Positions 1-8,605 are shown, numbered from the stretch's first letter. The stretch: 47,500 bases of DNA from an uncultured Allobosea sp. (GCF_945957345.1 NZ_CAMFKW010000040.1:1-47500); one strand, 5' to 3'. The notes: generated by a model not told the origin, from the letters alone. A program made the numbers and translations.

Positions 1-93
1 AGAACCTCCGTTCCTGAGACGCCGAAACAGTCTCAAATCATCTGACGACGGACAGTCTGGCTGGAGCTTCAGGCGATCTGGCGCGGATCCTCG

Positions 94-108
94 CGATCAG
101 CTCTGAAC
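94..108. repeat. 15-bp direct repeat, left copy
   Basis: The 15 bases CGATCAGCTCTGAAC occur here and again at 891-905 in the same orientation. The two copies bracket the tRNA-end scar and the broken monooxygenase gene. Repeats of this length can mark a past insertion or duplication. No recombinase gene lies between them, so the meaning is open. Confidence 0.45.
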
Positions 109-113
109 AAACG

Positions 114-140
114 AAAACCCCACCTCCTGGGGAGATGGGG
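114..140 (-). terminator. Rho-independent terminator (leftward)
   Basis: Read on the minus strand, a 10-bp stem (one U-G wobble) with a 3-nt loop is followed by TTTTCGTTTG. On the plus strand the same stem would have a C-A mismatch and only CTTT after it, so leftward termination fits better. It lies just downstream of the tRNA 3'-end scar at 154-167, the usual position for a tRNA terminator. Confidence 0.6.
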
Positions 141-153
141 CTTTCACTCTTAT

Positions 154-167
154 TGGTTGCGGGGGCA
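154..167 (-). other. 3'-end remnant of initiator tRNA-Met (att-site-like scar)
   Basis: On the minus strand the 14 bases TGCCCCCGCAACCA match the end of the T-arm, the acceptor strand and CCA of bacterial initiator tRNA-Met. Nothing further upstream fits a tRNA, and a terminator follows at once. This is what integration of an island into a tRNA 3' end leaves on the side without the intact gene. The match is short and the neighbouring bases form a small hairpin (GTTGCG-6-CGCAAC), so chance or another repeat cannot be excluded. Confidence 0.4.
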
Positions 168-342
168 CGCAACTACCGATGCCAACACTCGTTAGCGGTG
201 GCGATTTGAAACCCTTTTCTCTTCCAACCCGAGGGAGCGGCCTGGGTTTCATTGATCACGGCATAGAAGCCGATGATGACATCGCGGGCTCGACCATCCG
301 CATTGACCCGCTACGCATGAGCGGGCGGCCGAAATATTTTAA

Positions 343-621
343 GGGCGAGGCTCGGCCTGCTCGAGCGGGAAGCTCCTGACGACCGAGACCCTTCCCGCGC
401 TGCATCGCATCGCGGGATACAAGGGGACCTATTTCCTGCGGCGCACGCTCGACACCGGCGAGGTCGAGTTCGTCGAGATCACGTTCTGGGACTCCATGGA
501 CACGATCGTCGCCTTCGCTGGCGAGGATTGCACCAAGGCCGTCGTTCCCCCCGACACCCAGGCCTTCCTCACTCGCTTCGATGACCGCTCGGTCCATTTC
601 GATGCGACTTGGTGCCCGTAG
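343..621 (+). pseudogene. N-terminally truncated antibiotic-biosynthesis-monooxygenase-like gene
   Basis: The frame is open from just after a TAA at 340 to a TAG at 619-621 and has no start codon at the expected place. The remnant has the family's C-terminal half: GYKGTYFLRR, then VEFVEITFWDSMD, FAGED, VVPPDTQAFL and a final His-containing strand (VHFDATW). Such proteins are normally about 95-105 residues with an N-terminal strand beginning MIARIW or similar, which is missing here. The family (ABM dimeric alpha-beta barrel) includes small oxygenases and stress proteins of mostly unknown substrate. I infer a decayed fragment left by rearrangement near the tRNA scar. Confidence 0.65.
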
Positions 622-985
622 ACCTGCGCCTCGGCGCTGCCGGGTGACGGCGACGATAGGCGACGTAGCGTAAATCGACACACTGACCGGCTCCCGATCA
701 AACGATCGTGGGCCGACTCAGTGCCCTGATGCGCCAGTCGGCTTCGAGGATCATTGCCAACTCGCAGTGATCCTGTCCGGCGCCGGCCCGGCATATCAGC
801 TGTGATCTGAAATCTTACTCCTCGGTTATCCAAGCAGAAGCGAAACCGAAGATAAAGCGGGCTTCCTTTCAGCCACGCATACGCCCGGCACGATCAGCTC
901 TGAACCAATTCGAAAGGAGGCGTAATCGCCTACGGGCGCAAAAAAACAGATCTGGAAATCGTCCGTCGCGCCAGTAAAAAAATGG
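622..985. other. Intergenic, no gene recognised
   Basis: This 364-base stretch between the monooxygenase remnant and the stop of the XRE-cupin gene has only short overlapping frames with no recognisable product. The only structure seen is the right copy of the 15-bp direct repeat at 891-905. It is probably decayed DNA. Confidence 0.5.
891..905. repeat. 15-bp direct repeat, right copy
   Basis: Second copy of CGATCAGCTCTGAAC, identical and in the same orientation as 94-108. Confidence 0.45.
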
Positions 986-1603
986 TCAAAGGTGACGCTG
1001 CATTGGAAAATTACTGATAATCCACAAGACCTTGGCGCTGGCATCTGTATCGTTACGGAAGGCATGGGGTCGACGGCCGTCGAAGGCAAAGCTATCGCCT
1101 TCTCCTAGAACAGCCTCTTCTCCATCTACGCTCATTGTGATCGTGCCCTCGAGGACGAAGCCGCCCTTTTCAGACAGGGATGTAAGGGGGCTATCGCCCG
1201 AAGATCCCTTCGGAGGGATGTGCAAAAGCATCATCTCTAAGTGCTGTGTCGTTCCTGTGGAGAGCAACTCTTTGGTTAGATAGCCCAACCCACAGAAAGG
1301 ACGCTGATGATTACGCTTCACGAAAAGAGGGTCCTTTCGCTCAGTCATTACATTGCCAGCGTTTCCAGGGAAAAGAGCAGCTGCATTCGTCTCAAGTGCA
1401 ACCTGTATCTTCGTCAGAATCTTCAAGGAGGGATTTGCAAGATTCCGCTCGATTTGGCTCAGCATGCCGGACGAGACGCCTGATGCGCGCGAGAGCTCCT
1501 TCAACGACATTTTGCGCTCCAGCCGCAGTCGTCGAATAACCGCACCGACATGATCGGGGCGCTCCGCACTCCCCGAGATAGCAGTCCATGTGGCCAAGTT
1601 CAT
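986..1603 (-). CDS. XRE-family transcriptional regulator with C-terminal cupin
   Basis: A 205-residue DNA-binding regulator. Residues about 20-75 form an XRE helix-turn-helix (VIRRLRLERKMSLKEL, then GVSSGMLSQIERNLANPS). Residues about 110-200 form a cupin_2 domain (EKGGFVLEGTITMSVDGE, then GEGDSFAFDGRRPHAFRN). This two-domain layout is common in regulators of amino-acid, polyamine and small-molecule catabolism, where the cupin senses the ligand. The start at 1603 has an AAAGG upstream on the minus strand. It is divergent from the ABC/amidohydrolase operon beginning at 1929 and is the likely regulator of it and of itself, acting at the palindromes near 1795-1825. The ligand cannot be told from the sequence. 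Confidence 0.88.
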   Translation of the reverse strand: MNLATWTAISGSAERPDHVGAVIRRLRLERKMSLKELSRASGVSSGMLSQIERNLANPSLKILTKIQVALETNAAALFPGNAGNVMTERKDPLFVKRNHQRPFCGLGYLTKELLSTGTTQHLEMMLLHIPPKGSSGDSPLTSLSEKGGFVLEGTITMSVDGEEAVLGEGDSFAFDGRRPHAFRNDTDASAKVLWIISNFPMQRHL

Positions 1604-1928
1604 GAGCGATGCACCTTTCTATCTTCGTGGGTGCCGGGACGCCTAGCGAGGATCGCACAAAGACGCAGCCCGCTGCAGCCCAGCGCCCCGAATGTCAGCC
1701 AAAATCCTAAGGTGCCAAGCACGCCGCGCCAATCCCGCGTTCACAAAAACGATCATTATATTAAATTTTTTTGCCGCAATGGGTATCTTTTTTCTTGACG
1801 TCAAAACCATGAGGCCGATAGCCTCACTATATCGAACGTTTCTGAGGAGACAAGGAGATGTCCGATGAGCCGCGAACCGCCTCATTCATCCGGCAGCCGC
1901 TGAGCCGGCCCTGCGTAGGCTTTGACCA
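1604..1928. other. Divergent regulatory region
   Basis: This 325-base region separates the XRE-cupin regulator from the transporter operon. An AT-rich patch lies at about 1750-1795 and two short palindromes at 1795-1825. A possible 36-codon upstream reading frame starts at 1858 behind GAGGAG and ends at 1968 inside the permease gene. It has no recognisable product and could be a leader peptide or chance. Confidence 0.5.
1795..1825. promoter_or_regulatory. Palindromic operator candidates upstream of transporter operon
   Basis: TTGACGTCAA (1795-1804) is a perfect 10-bp palindrome and also supplies a TTGACG -35-like hexamer. GAGGC-CGATA-GCCTC (1811-1825) is a second inverted repeat just downstream. 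Their place between a divergent regulator and operon suggests binding sites for the XRE-cupin protein. No good -10 hexamer at 17-bp spacing is seen. Confidence 0.4.
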
Positions 1929-2849
1929 ATGCTCTCATATGTTCTGCGCCGCATCGTTCAGAGCGTGATTGTGCTCGTCGGCGCGCTCGTCATCTCGTTT
2001 CTGATCCTCAGGATCGTCCCCGGAGATCCGGCCGTGATGATGCTGTCGGACCTAGCGACGCCCGATGAGATTGCACGAGTGCGGATCGCGCTGGGCGTCG
2101 ATCAACCGGTCTGGATTCAGTTCGGCATATACGTAAAGCAGATCCTCACCGGCGACTTCGGCGTCTCCTATCGGAGCCAGACCCCTGCTCTGTCGCTTGT
2201 ACTCGGCTATCTACCAGCCACGTTTCAGCTGGCTGTTGCAGCCCTGTTGATCACCATCGGCATTTCCGTCCCGTTTGGCGCTGTTGCGGCCGTCCGCAAA
2301 GGTAGCTGGATAGACAATCTCCTCTCCGGTCTTGCGCTGATCGGGCAGTCGGTACCGGTCTTCTGGCTTGGTATCATGCTGATATTGACGTTTTCCGTGC
2401 AGTTGCGCTGGCTGCCGACATCCGGCCGCGGCGGCTTTCTCCATCTCGTCCTACCCGCGGTGACATTGGCTGCTGCGCAAGTAGCACTGGTCGCCAGGAT
2501 CATGCGCTCCAGCATGCTGGAAGTGATCCGGCAGGACTATGTCCGCACAGCGCGCGCCAAAGGCCTGTCGGAGAAGGTGATCGTGATGCGGCATGCGTTG
2601 CGCAATGCACTTGCGCCGGTGGTGACCGTTCTAGGACTACAGATAGGAAATCTGCTCGGCGGCGCGATCATTACAGAGACAGTATTTGGGTGGCCTGGAG
2701 CAGGAAATCTTCTGGTCAACTCGATCGGTGCACGCGACTACCCTGTCGTTCAGACGATGATCGTCATATCGGCGCTGATATTCGTCATCACTAATCTGAT
2801 CGTTGACATCATCTACGTGATGCTCGACCCGCGCGTCAGCTACGATTGA
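1929..2849 (+). CDS. ABC transporter permease, DppB/OppB type
   Basis: A 306-residue inner-membrane permease of the dipeptide/oligopeptide/nickel importer class. It starts with the typical N-terminal segment (MLSYVLRRIVQSVIVLVGALV) and has about six hydrophobic segments. The cytoplasmic EAA loop, which contacts the ATPase, is clear at about residues 198-225 (DYVRTARAKGLSEKVIVMRH). It ends in the family's standard DIIYVMLDPRVSYD. It is the first gene of the operon and is followed after 8 nt by the second permease. Such permeases pair with a DppC-type partner, a periplasmic binding protein (4879-6390) and two ATPases; no ATPase gene is present here. Confidence 0.93.
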   Translation: MLSYVLRRIVQSVIVLVGALVISFLILRIVPGDPAVMMLSDLATPDEIARVRIALGVDQPVWIQFGIYVKQILTGDFGVSYRSQTPALSLVLGYLPATFQLAVAALLITIGISVPFGAVAAVRKGSWIDNLLSGLALIGQSVPVFWLGIMLILTFSVQLRWLPTSGRGGFLHLVLPAVTLAAAQVALVARIMRSSMLEVIRQDYVRTARAKGLSEKVIVMRHALRNALAPVVTVLGLQIGNLLGGAIITETVFGWPGAGNLLVNSIGARDYPVVQTMIVISALIFVITNLIVDIIYVMLDPRVSYD

Positions 2850-2857
2850 GGCGAATG

Positions 2858-3820
2858 ATGAATTTCGTTCTTTTCCTCCGTCTGCGTCCGATGTTCGCGT
2901 TCGCGCTCCTCGTCCTGTCACTGCTCGTTCTCGCGGCGGTCTTCGCGCCGCTGATCGCGCCCGGAAACATCGAGATCCAGAATATCTTCAATCGCCTGAA
3001 GCCCCCCTTCTGGGTCGACGCCAAGGGCGTTACGCACATCGCGGGAACGGACCATCTCGGCCGCGACGTCTTCAGCCGCCTCATCTACGGCTCCCGGATA
3101 TCGTTGCTGGTCGGAATCGTCGCGGTTGCCTTCGGCGGCAGCGTCGGCCTCCTGCTCGGGCTCCTGTCCGGCTACTATGGCGGCCTGGTTGACTCCGCAA
3201 TCATGCGGTTCACCGACATGCAGTTGGCCTTCCCGTTCCTGCTGCTGGCATTGGCGCTGGTCACCATTCTCGGGCCGAGCATCTTCAACGTCATCATCGT
3301 CCTCGCTCTGACGAGTTGGATCAACTATGCGAAAGTCGTTCGGGGCGACGTGCTTCAACTACGGTCACTTGAATTCATTCAGGCTGCACGTGTATTGGGC
3401 GCCCCCAACCACCGGATCATCTTCCGCTACATCCTGCCGAACGTGATGTCGTCCTTCCTGGTCGTGGCCTCGTTCCAGGTCGCCGCCCTCATCATCGCGG
3501 AATCATCGCTCAGCTTCCTCGGCCTTGGTGTCCCGAACCGCATTCCGACCTGGGGCACGATGCTCGCAGACGGCCGCGAATACGTTCGGGACGCGTGGTG
3601 GCTGGCCGTGTTCCCCGGCGTCGCGATCATGCTGGCCGCCCTGAGCTTCAACATCATCGGCGATGGGTTGCGCGATCTGCTCGATCCCACCATGCGCTCA
3701 TCCGCCCGCCCCGGCAGCAGGCGCCGTTTCCGGCTGTTCCCGGCACGTCCCTACGCTCCGAACACTCAGGAAGCCCCGCTGGTGCCGCCCTTTGCCGGCG
3801 CCGGCAACCAACAAAACTAG
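2858..3820 (+). CDS. ABC transporter permease, DppC/OppC type
   Basis: A 320-residue partner permease of the peptide-type importer. It has the N-terminal helix and the GTDHLGRDVFSRLIYGSRISL signature of DppC proteins. The EAA loop is at about residues 180-205 (IQAARVLGAPNHRIIFRYIL) and the core ends GDGLRDLLDPTMR. I chose the ATG at 2858 because GAGG at 2848-2851 is 6 nt upstream; ATG 2855 and an overlapping TTG at 2846 are alternatives. Unusually, about 40 Arg- and Pro-rich residues follow the normal end, without recognisable function. Confidence 0.9.
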   Translation: MNFVLFLRLRPMFAFALLVLSLLVLAAVFAPLIAPGNIEIQNIFNRLKPPFWVDAKGVTHIAGTDHLGRDVFSRLIYGSRISLLVGIVAVAFGGSVGLLLGLLSGYYGGLVDSAIMRFTDMQLAFPFLLLALALVTILGPSIFNVIIVLALTSWINYAKVVRGDVLQLRSLEFIQAARVLGAPNHRIIFRYILPNVMSSFLVVASFQVAALIIAESSLSFLGLGVPNRIPTWGTMLADGREYVRDAWWLAVFPGVAIMLAALSFNIIGDGLRDLLDPTMRSSARPGSRRRFRLFPARPYAPNTQEAPLVPPFAGAGNQQN

Positions 3821-3832
3821 GAGGAAACCGAA

Positions 3833-4816
3833 ATGGCAATCGTTGTCGGAACGGCATCGGCGAAACCGGGAACGCTTACACGGGGAGAACTACGCGTCGG
3901 GTGCATGGCCGACGGATCTCCGATCCGCCTGCCCGTCTTCATCGCGAGCGGCGTCAAGGACGGCCCGACCGTCTGGCTCGAAGGCTGCATTCACGGCGAG
4001 GAATACGGCGGCGCCGCCTCGATCATCGAATTCATGCGATCCCTCGATCCGAATGTGCTGAACGGCACGATCATCGGCGTGCCGGTTGCCAATCCGGCGT
4101 CGTTCAATTTCCGGTCCCGGGTTTCGTCGATCGACGGGCAAAACCTCAATCGTATCTTTCCCGGTAGCTTGGGCGGCAGCCACAGTTTCCAACTGGCGGC
4201 GGTGATCGGCGAGCAGCTCGAGGCGCATGCCGATTATCTGATCGACCTGCACAGCGGCGGCATCGGCGCGGAAGTGCCGTTCTACGCTATCTACAAGGAC
4301 GACGGCGGCGAGGTGGCGCAACGCTCCAAGGATTTGGCGAAGCGCATCGGCGTGGACACAATCTGGCGCACGCCAGATGCGCGGGAGGCCGGAGGGACGG
4401 TGACCGCAGAGGCGCTGCGCCGCAACATCCCGTCAGTGACCGTCGAATGCGGAGGCGGCACGTTCACCGAGCAACATCTGCAAGATTACCTGACCTCGAT
4501 CCACGGCTTCATGCAGGCCGTCGGGGTGTTGTCCGGCGAGGCGCCCGTCCAAAAGCAATATACGATCATCAGCGGCGGGAGCTTCGTTCACAACCGGGAA
4601 GGCGGGTTGTTCGTGCCCGCCTGCAAGGTGGGGGACATCCTTCCGCAAGGCGCACCGATCGGCCGCCTGGTCGATCTGTTCGGCGAGACCGTCGAGCAGA
4701 TCGATAATCCCTACCCCGACTCCTACATCGCGGCGCTCCGCTGCCGGTTTTATCCGACGCATGCCGGTGAGATCTGTGCGGAAGCCATTCCCGTCGAACG
4801 TCGCGAAGGACTGTAA
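3833..4816 (+). CDS. Succinylglutamate desuccinylase/aspartoacylase-family hydrolase
   Basis: A 327-residue zinc-dependent amidohydrolase of the AstE/AspA (M14-like) fold. The first zinc ligands are in GCIHGEEYGG (His and Glu, about residues 49-56), the substrate-binding Asn and Arg are in QNLNRIFPG, and the third zinc His is in DYLIDLHSGG. The C-terminal part (VHNREGGLFVPACKVGD, then GAPIGRLVDLFGE) is the usual beta domain. AGGAGG lies 8 nt before the ATG. Members of this family cleave N-acyl amino acids or related amides. A second, diverged copy closes the operon at 7604-8605, so two different acyl substrates or steps are likely. Confidence 0.88.
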   Translation: MAIVVGTASAKPGTLTRGELRVGCMADGSPIRLPVFIASGVKDGPTVWLEGCIHGEEYGGAASIIEFMRSLDPNVLNGTIIGVPVANPASFNFRSRVSSIDGQNLNRIFPGSLGGSHSFQLAAVIGEQLEAHADYLIDLHSGGIGAEVPFYAIYKDDGGEVAQRSKDLAKRIGVDTIWRTPDAREAGGTVTAEALRRNIPSVTVECGGGTFTEQHLQDYLTSIHGFMQAVGVLSGEAPVQKQYTIISGGSFVHNREGGLFVPACKVGDILPQGAPIGRLVDLFGETVEQIDNPYPDSYIAALRCRFYPTHAGEICAEAIPVERREGL

Positions 4817-4878
4817 CGCGCTCGAACGATCAAAGCATCGAGCGCGTCGGGAGATCTCAGCAAAAAGGGGAAAATACA

Positions 4879-6390
4879 ATGCTATCCAAGTCTATTCATG
4901 CACTAGGGCTGGTTTCCGGCCTGCTCTTGTCGTCCACTTTTCTCAGTCCTGGGTCGGCAGTCGCATTTGACCTGTCTGTCGCGGCGGGCGCCGATCCGAC
5001 GACGCTCGATCCGCGCAAAACCTGGGTCGCGCAAGGCTATTCGATCAACGCCCATGTGTTCGAGCCCATGTTCTTTCGGGCCGAGAAAGATGGAAACGTC
5101 GTGATCGAACCGATCCTTGCCGAGTCGTGGGCGCAGAAAACGCCGACCGAACTGGAAATCAAACTGCGGGAGGGCATCAAATTCCAGAACGGCGAGCCGT
5201 TCAACGCGGAGGCGGTCGCCTACACGATCAATAGTATCCAAGACAACAAGTTCGTCACCAACCTCAAATTATGGACGCGCGACATTACGTCGGTCGAAGT
5301 TACCGGCCCCTATACGCTGTTGCTGAAGACCGCGAGGCCGACGCGCGGCCTGCTCAACGTGTTGGCACAGGTTCCAATCGTAGCGCCGAAAGCCGCCCAA
5401 TCGCCCGACTTCGAGAAGAAGCCGATTGGCACGGGGCCATACAAGATCGTCTCCTACGTGCCCAGCGGCCAAGTCGTCATCGAGAAAAACCACAATTACT
5501 GGGGAAAGCCCGGCGAGGCCGACAAGATCACATTTCGCATCATGCCGGAAACCTCGACCCGACTGGCCGCGCTGGAGGCGAACGAGGTGCAGATCGCAGA
5601 CAATCTGCCGCCGGACAAGCTCCCCGCCCTCAAGGCCAACAAGAATCTGCAGGTCGTTTATACACCGACCCTGCGCGTCGATTACCTAGTGATGAATTTC
5701 CGCAACCCACTGATGCAGGATCGGAAGTTCCGCGAGGCACTATCGCTGGCGATCGACCGGCAGGGCATCGTCGACAACCTGCTGGGCGGGACAACCAAGG
5801 CTGCCAACTCGATTTCACCGCCCGGAACGATTGGATATGCCGCCGACCTGCCGGTGTATGCCTATGATCCTGGTAAGGCCAAGGCCTTGCTCGCCGAGTC
5901 CGGTTACAAGGGTCAAGTCCTCAAAATCGGCGGCCCCGTCGGACGCTACTCGATGGACAAGCAGGTTACCGAGGCTATCGCCGGAATGCTGCAAGCCATC
6001 GGTGTCAATGTCGAGGTCGAAACGCTCGCGTTCTCGTCCTACATGGCGAAGTACAATGAAGCGGCATACGACCTTGCTTTCATCGGCCAGACCGACTTCA
6101 CGATCAATCCGCAAAAGCATTGGGGAACGCTGTTCCAATCCTCGATAGACATCAACAAATATTCAAATCCTGAAATGGACCAAATCATCGAGGCGGCCTC
6201 GTCAGAACTCGACGACGCAAAAGCCGCGGAATTATTCCGGAAAGGCCAAAGCCTTGAACACAAGAATTTTGGCGGAGCACTGCCTCTTTACTATGAACCC
6301 CAACTGATCGGTCTTGGATCAAAAGTGACAAATTTTTCTCCCCGTCTCGATGAATACATCATCGTCGATACGGTGAAGCTCAAACCCTGA
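4879..6390 (+). CDS. ABC transporter substrate-binding protein, peptide type (SBP_bac_5)
   Basis: A 503-residue periplasmic binding protein. A Sec signal peptide (about residues 1-30, hydrophobic stretch ending near SAVAF) is followed by the family 5 start (ADPTTLDPRKTW), VFEPMFFR, LAESWAQKTPTELEIKLREG and GTGPYKIVSYVPSG. The middle contains FRNPLMQDRKFREALSLAID, typical of Dpp/Opp/glutathione-binding proteins. An AAAAGGGG ribosome site precedes the ATG. It should deliver the ligand to the two upstream permeases. The ligand is unknown; the neighbouring hydrolases suggest an acylated or cyclic amide. Confidence 0.93.
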   Translation: MLSKSIHALGLVSGLLLSSTFLSPGSAVAFDLSVAAGADPTTLDPRKTWVAQGYSINAHVFEPMFFRAEKDGNVVIEPILAESWAQKTPTELEIKLREGIKFQNGEPFNAEAVAYTINSIQDNKFVTNLKLWTRDITSVEVTGPYTLLLKTARPTRGLLNVLAQVPIVAPKAAQSPDFEKKPIGTGPYKIVSYVPSGQVVIEKNHNYWGKPGEADKITFRIMPETSTRLAALEANEVQIADNLPPDKLPALKANKNLQVVYTPTLRVDYLVMNFRNPLMQDRKFREALSLAIDRQGIVDNLLGGTTKAANSISPPGTIGYAADLPVYAYDPGKAKALLAESGYKGQVLKIGGPVGRYSMDKQVTEAIAGMLQAIGVNVEVETLAFSSYMAKYNEAAYDLAFIGQTDFTINPQKHWGTLFQSSIDINKYSNPEMDQIIEAASSELDDAKAAELFRKGQSLEHKNFGGALPLYYEPQLIGLGSKVTNFSPRLDEYIIVDTVKLKP

Positions 6391-6440
6391 ATGCCCCTCA
6401 CCGGCATGTCAGCTTAAATTTTCAAATTCGGAGGAAAGAA

Positions 6441-7607
6441 ATGACAAAGTATATCGTGTGCGGCTCGCTCGTCGACGCAACCGGATCTGCGCCGCAGAAG
6501 GGCAAAGCGATCGTCGTTGAAGGCGACAAGATCAAGGCCATCATCAATGCGAGTGATGTGCCTGCGGGCTCCGAACGTGTAGATCTTTCCGATCGCACCG
6601 TCCTTCCCGGATTGATCGACTGTCATGAACACCTGATCGTCGACCCCGGCGACGAGGCGGCACAATGCGCCGAACCCCTGCCTTATCTCGCCATGAAGGC
6701 CGTCTGGAACGCCAGAGAGATCTTGAAGGCCGGCATCACCACGATGCGCGACGTCGGCGAGAAGTATTTCATCGATGTCGAGGCAAAACGCTGCATCGAT
6801 GCCGGGCTGATCCAGGGGCCGCGCCTGCTGATATCCGGCCACCCGCTGATCCGCACGGGCGGCCACGCCCATTTCCTCGGCCGTGAGACGGATGGCGTTT
6901 CAGACATGCGCAAGGCTGTACGCGAACAACTCAAGCAAGGTGTCGATCTGATCAAGATCATGGCCAGCGGCGGCATGTCGACAAAGGGCTCTCTGCCGGA
7001 CTCGCAGGAGTTTTCCGACGACGAGATCCGGGCATGTATCGATGAAGCCCGCCGGAATGGACGTACCGTGGCCGCGCATCTCCATGGCGGCCCGGCCTTG
7101 AAGGTCTGCATCGAGGCTGGGGTTCACTCGGTGGAGCACGGCATCCTCTACACCGAAGATGACGTCAAACTGGTTGCCGGCTCCCCGACCTGGCTGGTCT
7201 TCACCACCGGCGTCGGCATGGTCGCGATGGAAAGCCCGGACGCTCCCGCCTACTACAAGGCCAAAGCCAATGCAGCCCATGCCAATGGCTTGAAGGTGCG
7301 CAAATGGGCCAAGCAGCACGGCGTCAAGGTCGCGGTCGGTACCGACACGAACCATGGCCGCATGGATACGGAGGCGGTGGCGCTTCTGGAAGCCGGCTGG
7401 AGCCCGATGGAAGCGATCCAGGCTTGCACGATCAAGGGCGCCGAGCTCTGCGGCCTCGCCGCCAAGACCGGTAGTCTCGAAGCCGGCAAATGGGCCGACA
7501 TCATCGCGGTCGACGGAGACCCCCTCTCCAACATGAGCAACCTCCGCAACGTCACCTTCGTGATGAAGGCGGGCAAGATCGAGTTCAGCAACAAGGCAGG
7601 TATGTGA
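6441..7607 (+). CDS. Amidohydrolase, imidazolonepropionase-like
   Basis: A 388-residue metal-dependent hydrolase of the amidohydrolase superfamily. The metal motif HEH is in DCHEHLIVDPGDE (about residues 58-60). A Lys that may be carbamylated is in LIKIMASGGM. Further ligands are His in AAHLHGGP and SVEHGI, and the catalytic Asp in GTDTNHGRMD. These proteins resemble HutI and prolidase-type amidohydrolases and open cyclic amides or cleave dipeptides and acyl amides. GGAGG lies 7 nt before the ATG. It sits between the binding protein and the second deacylase, which starts in its last codons, so the two are probably translationally coupled. Substrate unknown. Confidence 0.9.
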   Translation: MTKYIVCGSLVDATGSAPQKGKAIVVEGDKIKAIINASDVPAGSERVDLSDRTVLPGLIDCHEHLIVDPGDEAAQCAEPLPYLAMKAVWNAREILKAGITTMRDVGEKYFIDVEAKRCIDAGLIQGPRLLISGHPLIRTGGHAHFLGRETDGVSDMRKAVREQLKQGVDLIKIMASGGMSTKGSLPDSQEFSDDEIRACIDEARRNGRTVAAHLHGGPALKVCIEAGVHSVEHGILYTEDDVKLVAGSPTWLVFTTGVGMVAMESPDAPAYYKAKANAAHANGLKVRKWAKQHGVKVAVGTDTNHGRMDTEAVALLEAGWSPMEAIQACTIKGAELCGLAAKTGSLEAGKWADIIAVDGDPLSNMSNLRNVTFVMKAGKIEFSNKAGM

Positions 7608-8605
7608 TTAGCGCTCCCGTGCAGTCTTCAATCAGCTTCGGTACCGCCAAGGCCGCGCCCGGCCAGGTGGCCATAGGCGAACTTCCGATCGCCGTGGCGA
7701 TGGACGGACGCGAAGTCACCATTCCGATCGCCGTCGTTCATGGCCTCAGACCGGGACCGACCGTCCTGGTTGAAGGCGGCCTGCACGGGATCGAGATCGC
7801 GACGGTGGAAATCTGCCGCCGCCTCAAGGACGAAGTCGACCCGGCCCAGCTCGCCGGCACGCTGGTTCTGGCGCCGCAGGTCAATCCATGGGCGTTCCTC
7901 GCCTCAAGCCGCTTCACGCCTCAGGACGCCCAGGATATGAACAGGGTGTTCCCCGGCAGTGCCGGAGGAACGCTGTCGCATCAGGTCGCGCGCGTGATCA
8001 CGCGCGAGCTTCTCGATCGCGCGGACGTCGTCATCGACTGCCATTCCTGCAATCCGCCATCGCTTTACTTTACGATCGTTGGCGAGGAGGGCAACGCCGA
8101 GACACGGCAGCGCTCCGTCGACCTCGCAAAGGCCTTCGGCTATCCGGTGGTGCTGGCGAACACGGCCTACTCCGGCACTTTATCGGGTTATTGCTTGCAG
8201 CAAGGCAAGCCGACGATCACCCCTGAATTCGTGTTCTCCCGCCGCTTCGACCCTGTTTCGATCGCGACCGGCGTCGCCGGCGTGCGCAATGTGCTCCGTC
8301 ATCTCGACATGCTGTCGGATCAGCACGAACCGATCGAGGTTCCCCGCCCCTTCACAGAGGTTCGGACCTATCGGTCCATCGGCGCGACCCGCGGCGGATA
8401 CTGCTTCTTCGGCCTAGAGTGCGGCCAATCGGTGAAACAGGGCGAAACGGTCGCGACCCTGCGCGATTGCTGGGGCACCGAGCTGGAGCGTATCGTCGCC
8501 CCGCACGACGGCATTATCATCGCTTTCCCGCTTCAGGGAAATCAGGCTGCGGGTACCGGGGACAAGATCGCCTACATTGCCTATCGAACCGGGAATGAAC
8601 CATGA
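7604..8605 (+). CDS. Second aspartoacylase/succinylglutamate desuccinylase-family hydrolase
   Basis: A 333-residue relative of the hydrolase at 3833-4816. It begins at a GTG inside the ATGTGA that ends the amidohydrolase, a 4-nt overlap typical of coupling. Zinc ligands are seen in GGLHGIEIAT (His and Glu), the substrate-binding Asn-Arg in AQDMNRVFPG, and the last zinc His in DVVIDCHSCNPPS. The Gly-Gly after this His in the first copy is replaced by Cys-Asn-Pro-Pro, so specificity probably differs. It is the last gene of the operon and is followed by a strong hairpin. Confidence 0.87.
   Translation: MISAPVQSSISFGTAKAAPGQVAIGELPIAVAMDGREVTIPIAVVHGLRPGPTVLVEGGLHGIEIATVEICRRLKDEVDPAQLAGTLVLAPQVNPWAFLASSRFTPQDAQDMNRVFPGSAGGTLSHQVARVITRELLDRADVVIDCHSCNPPSLYFTIVGEEGNAETRQRSVDLAKAFGYPVVLANTAYSGTLSGYCLQQGKPTITPEFVFSRRFDPVSIATGVAGVRNVLRHLDMLSDQHEPIEVPRPFTEVRTYRSIGATRGGYCFFGLECGQSVKQGETVATLRDCWGTELERIVAPHDGIIIAFPLQGNQAAGTGDKIAYIAYRTGNEP

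Noticed and set aside
154..167. An intact tRNA gene at the left edge
   Set aside because: Only the last 14 bases match; no D-arm, anticodon arm or 5' acceptor strand follows on the minus strand.
6441..7607. Calling the amidohydrolase HutI because hutH is in the window
   Set aside because: It is an amidohydrolase of the broader imidazolonepropionase-like group, lies 16 kb from hutH in another operon, and no other histidine-pathway gene is near it.
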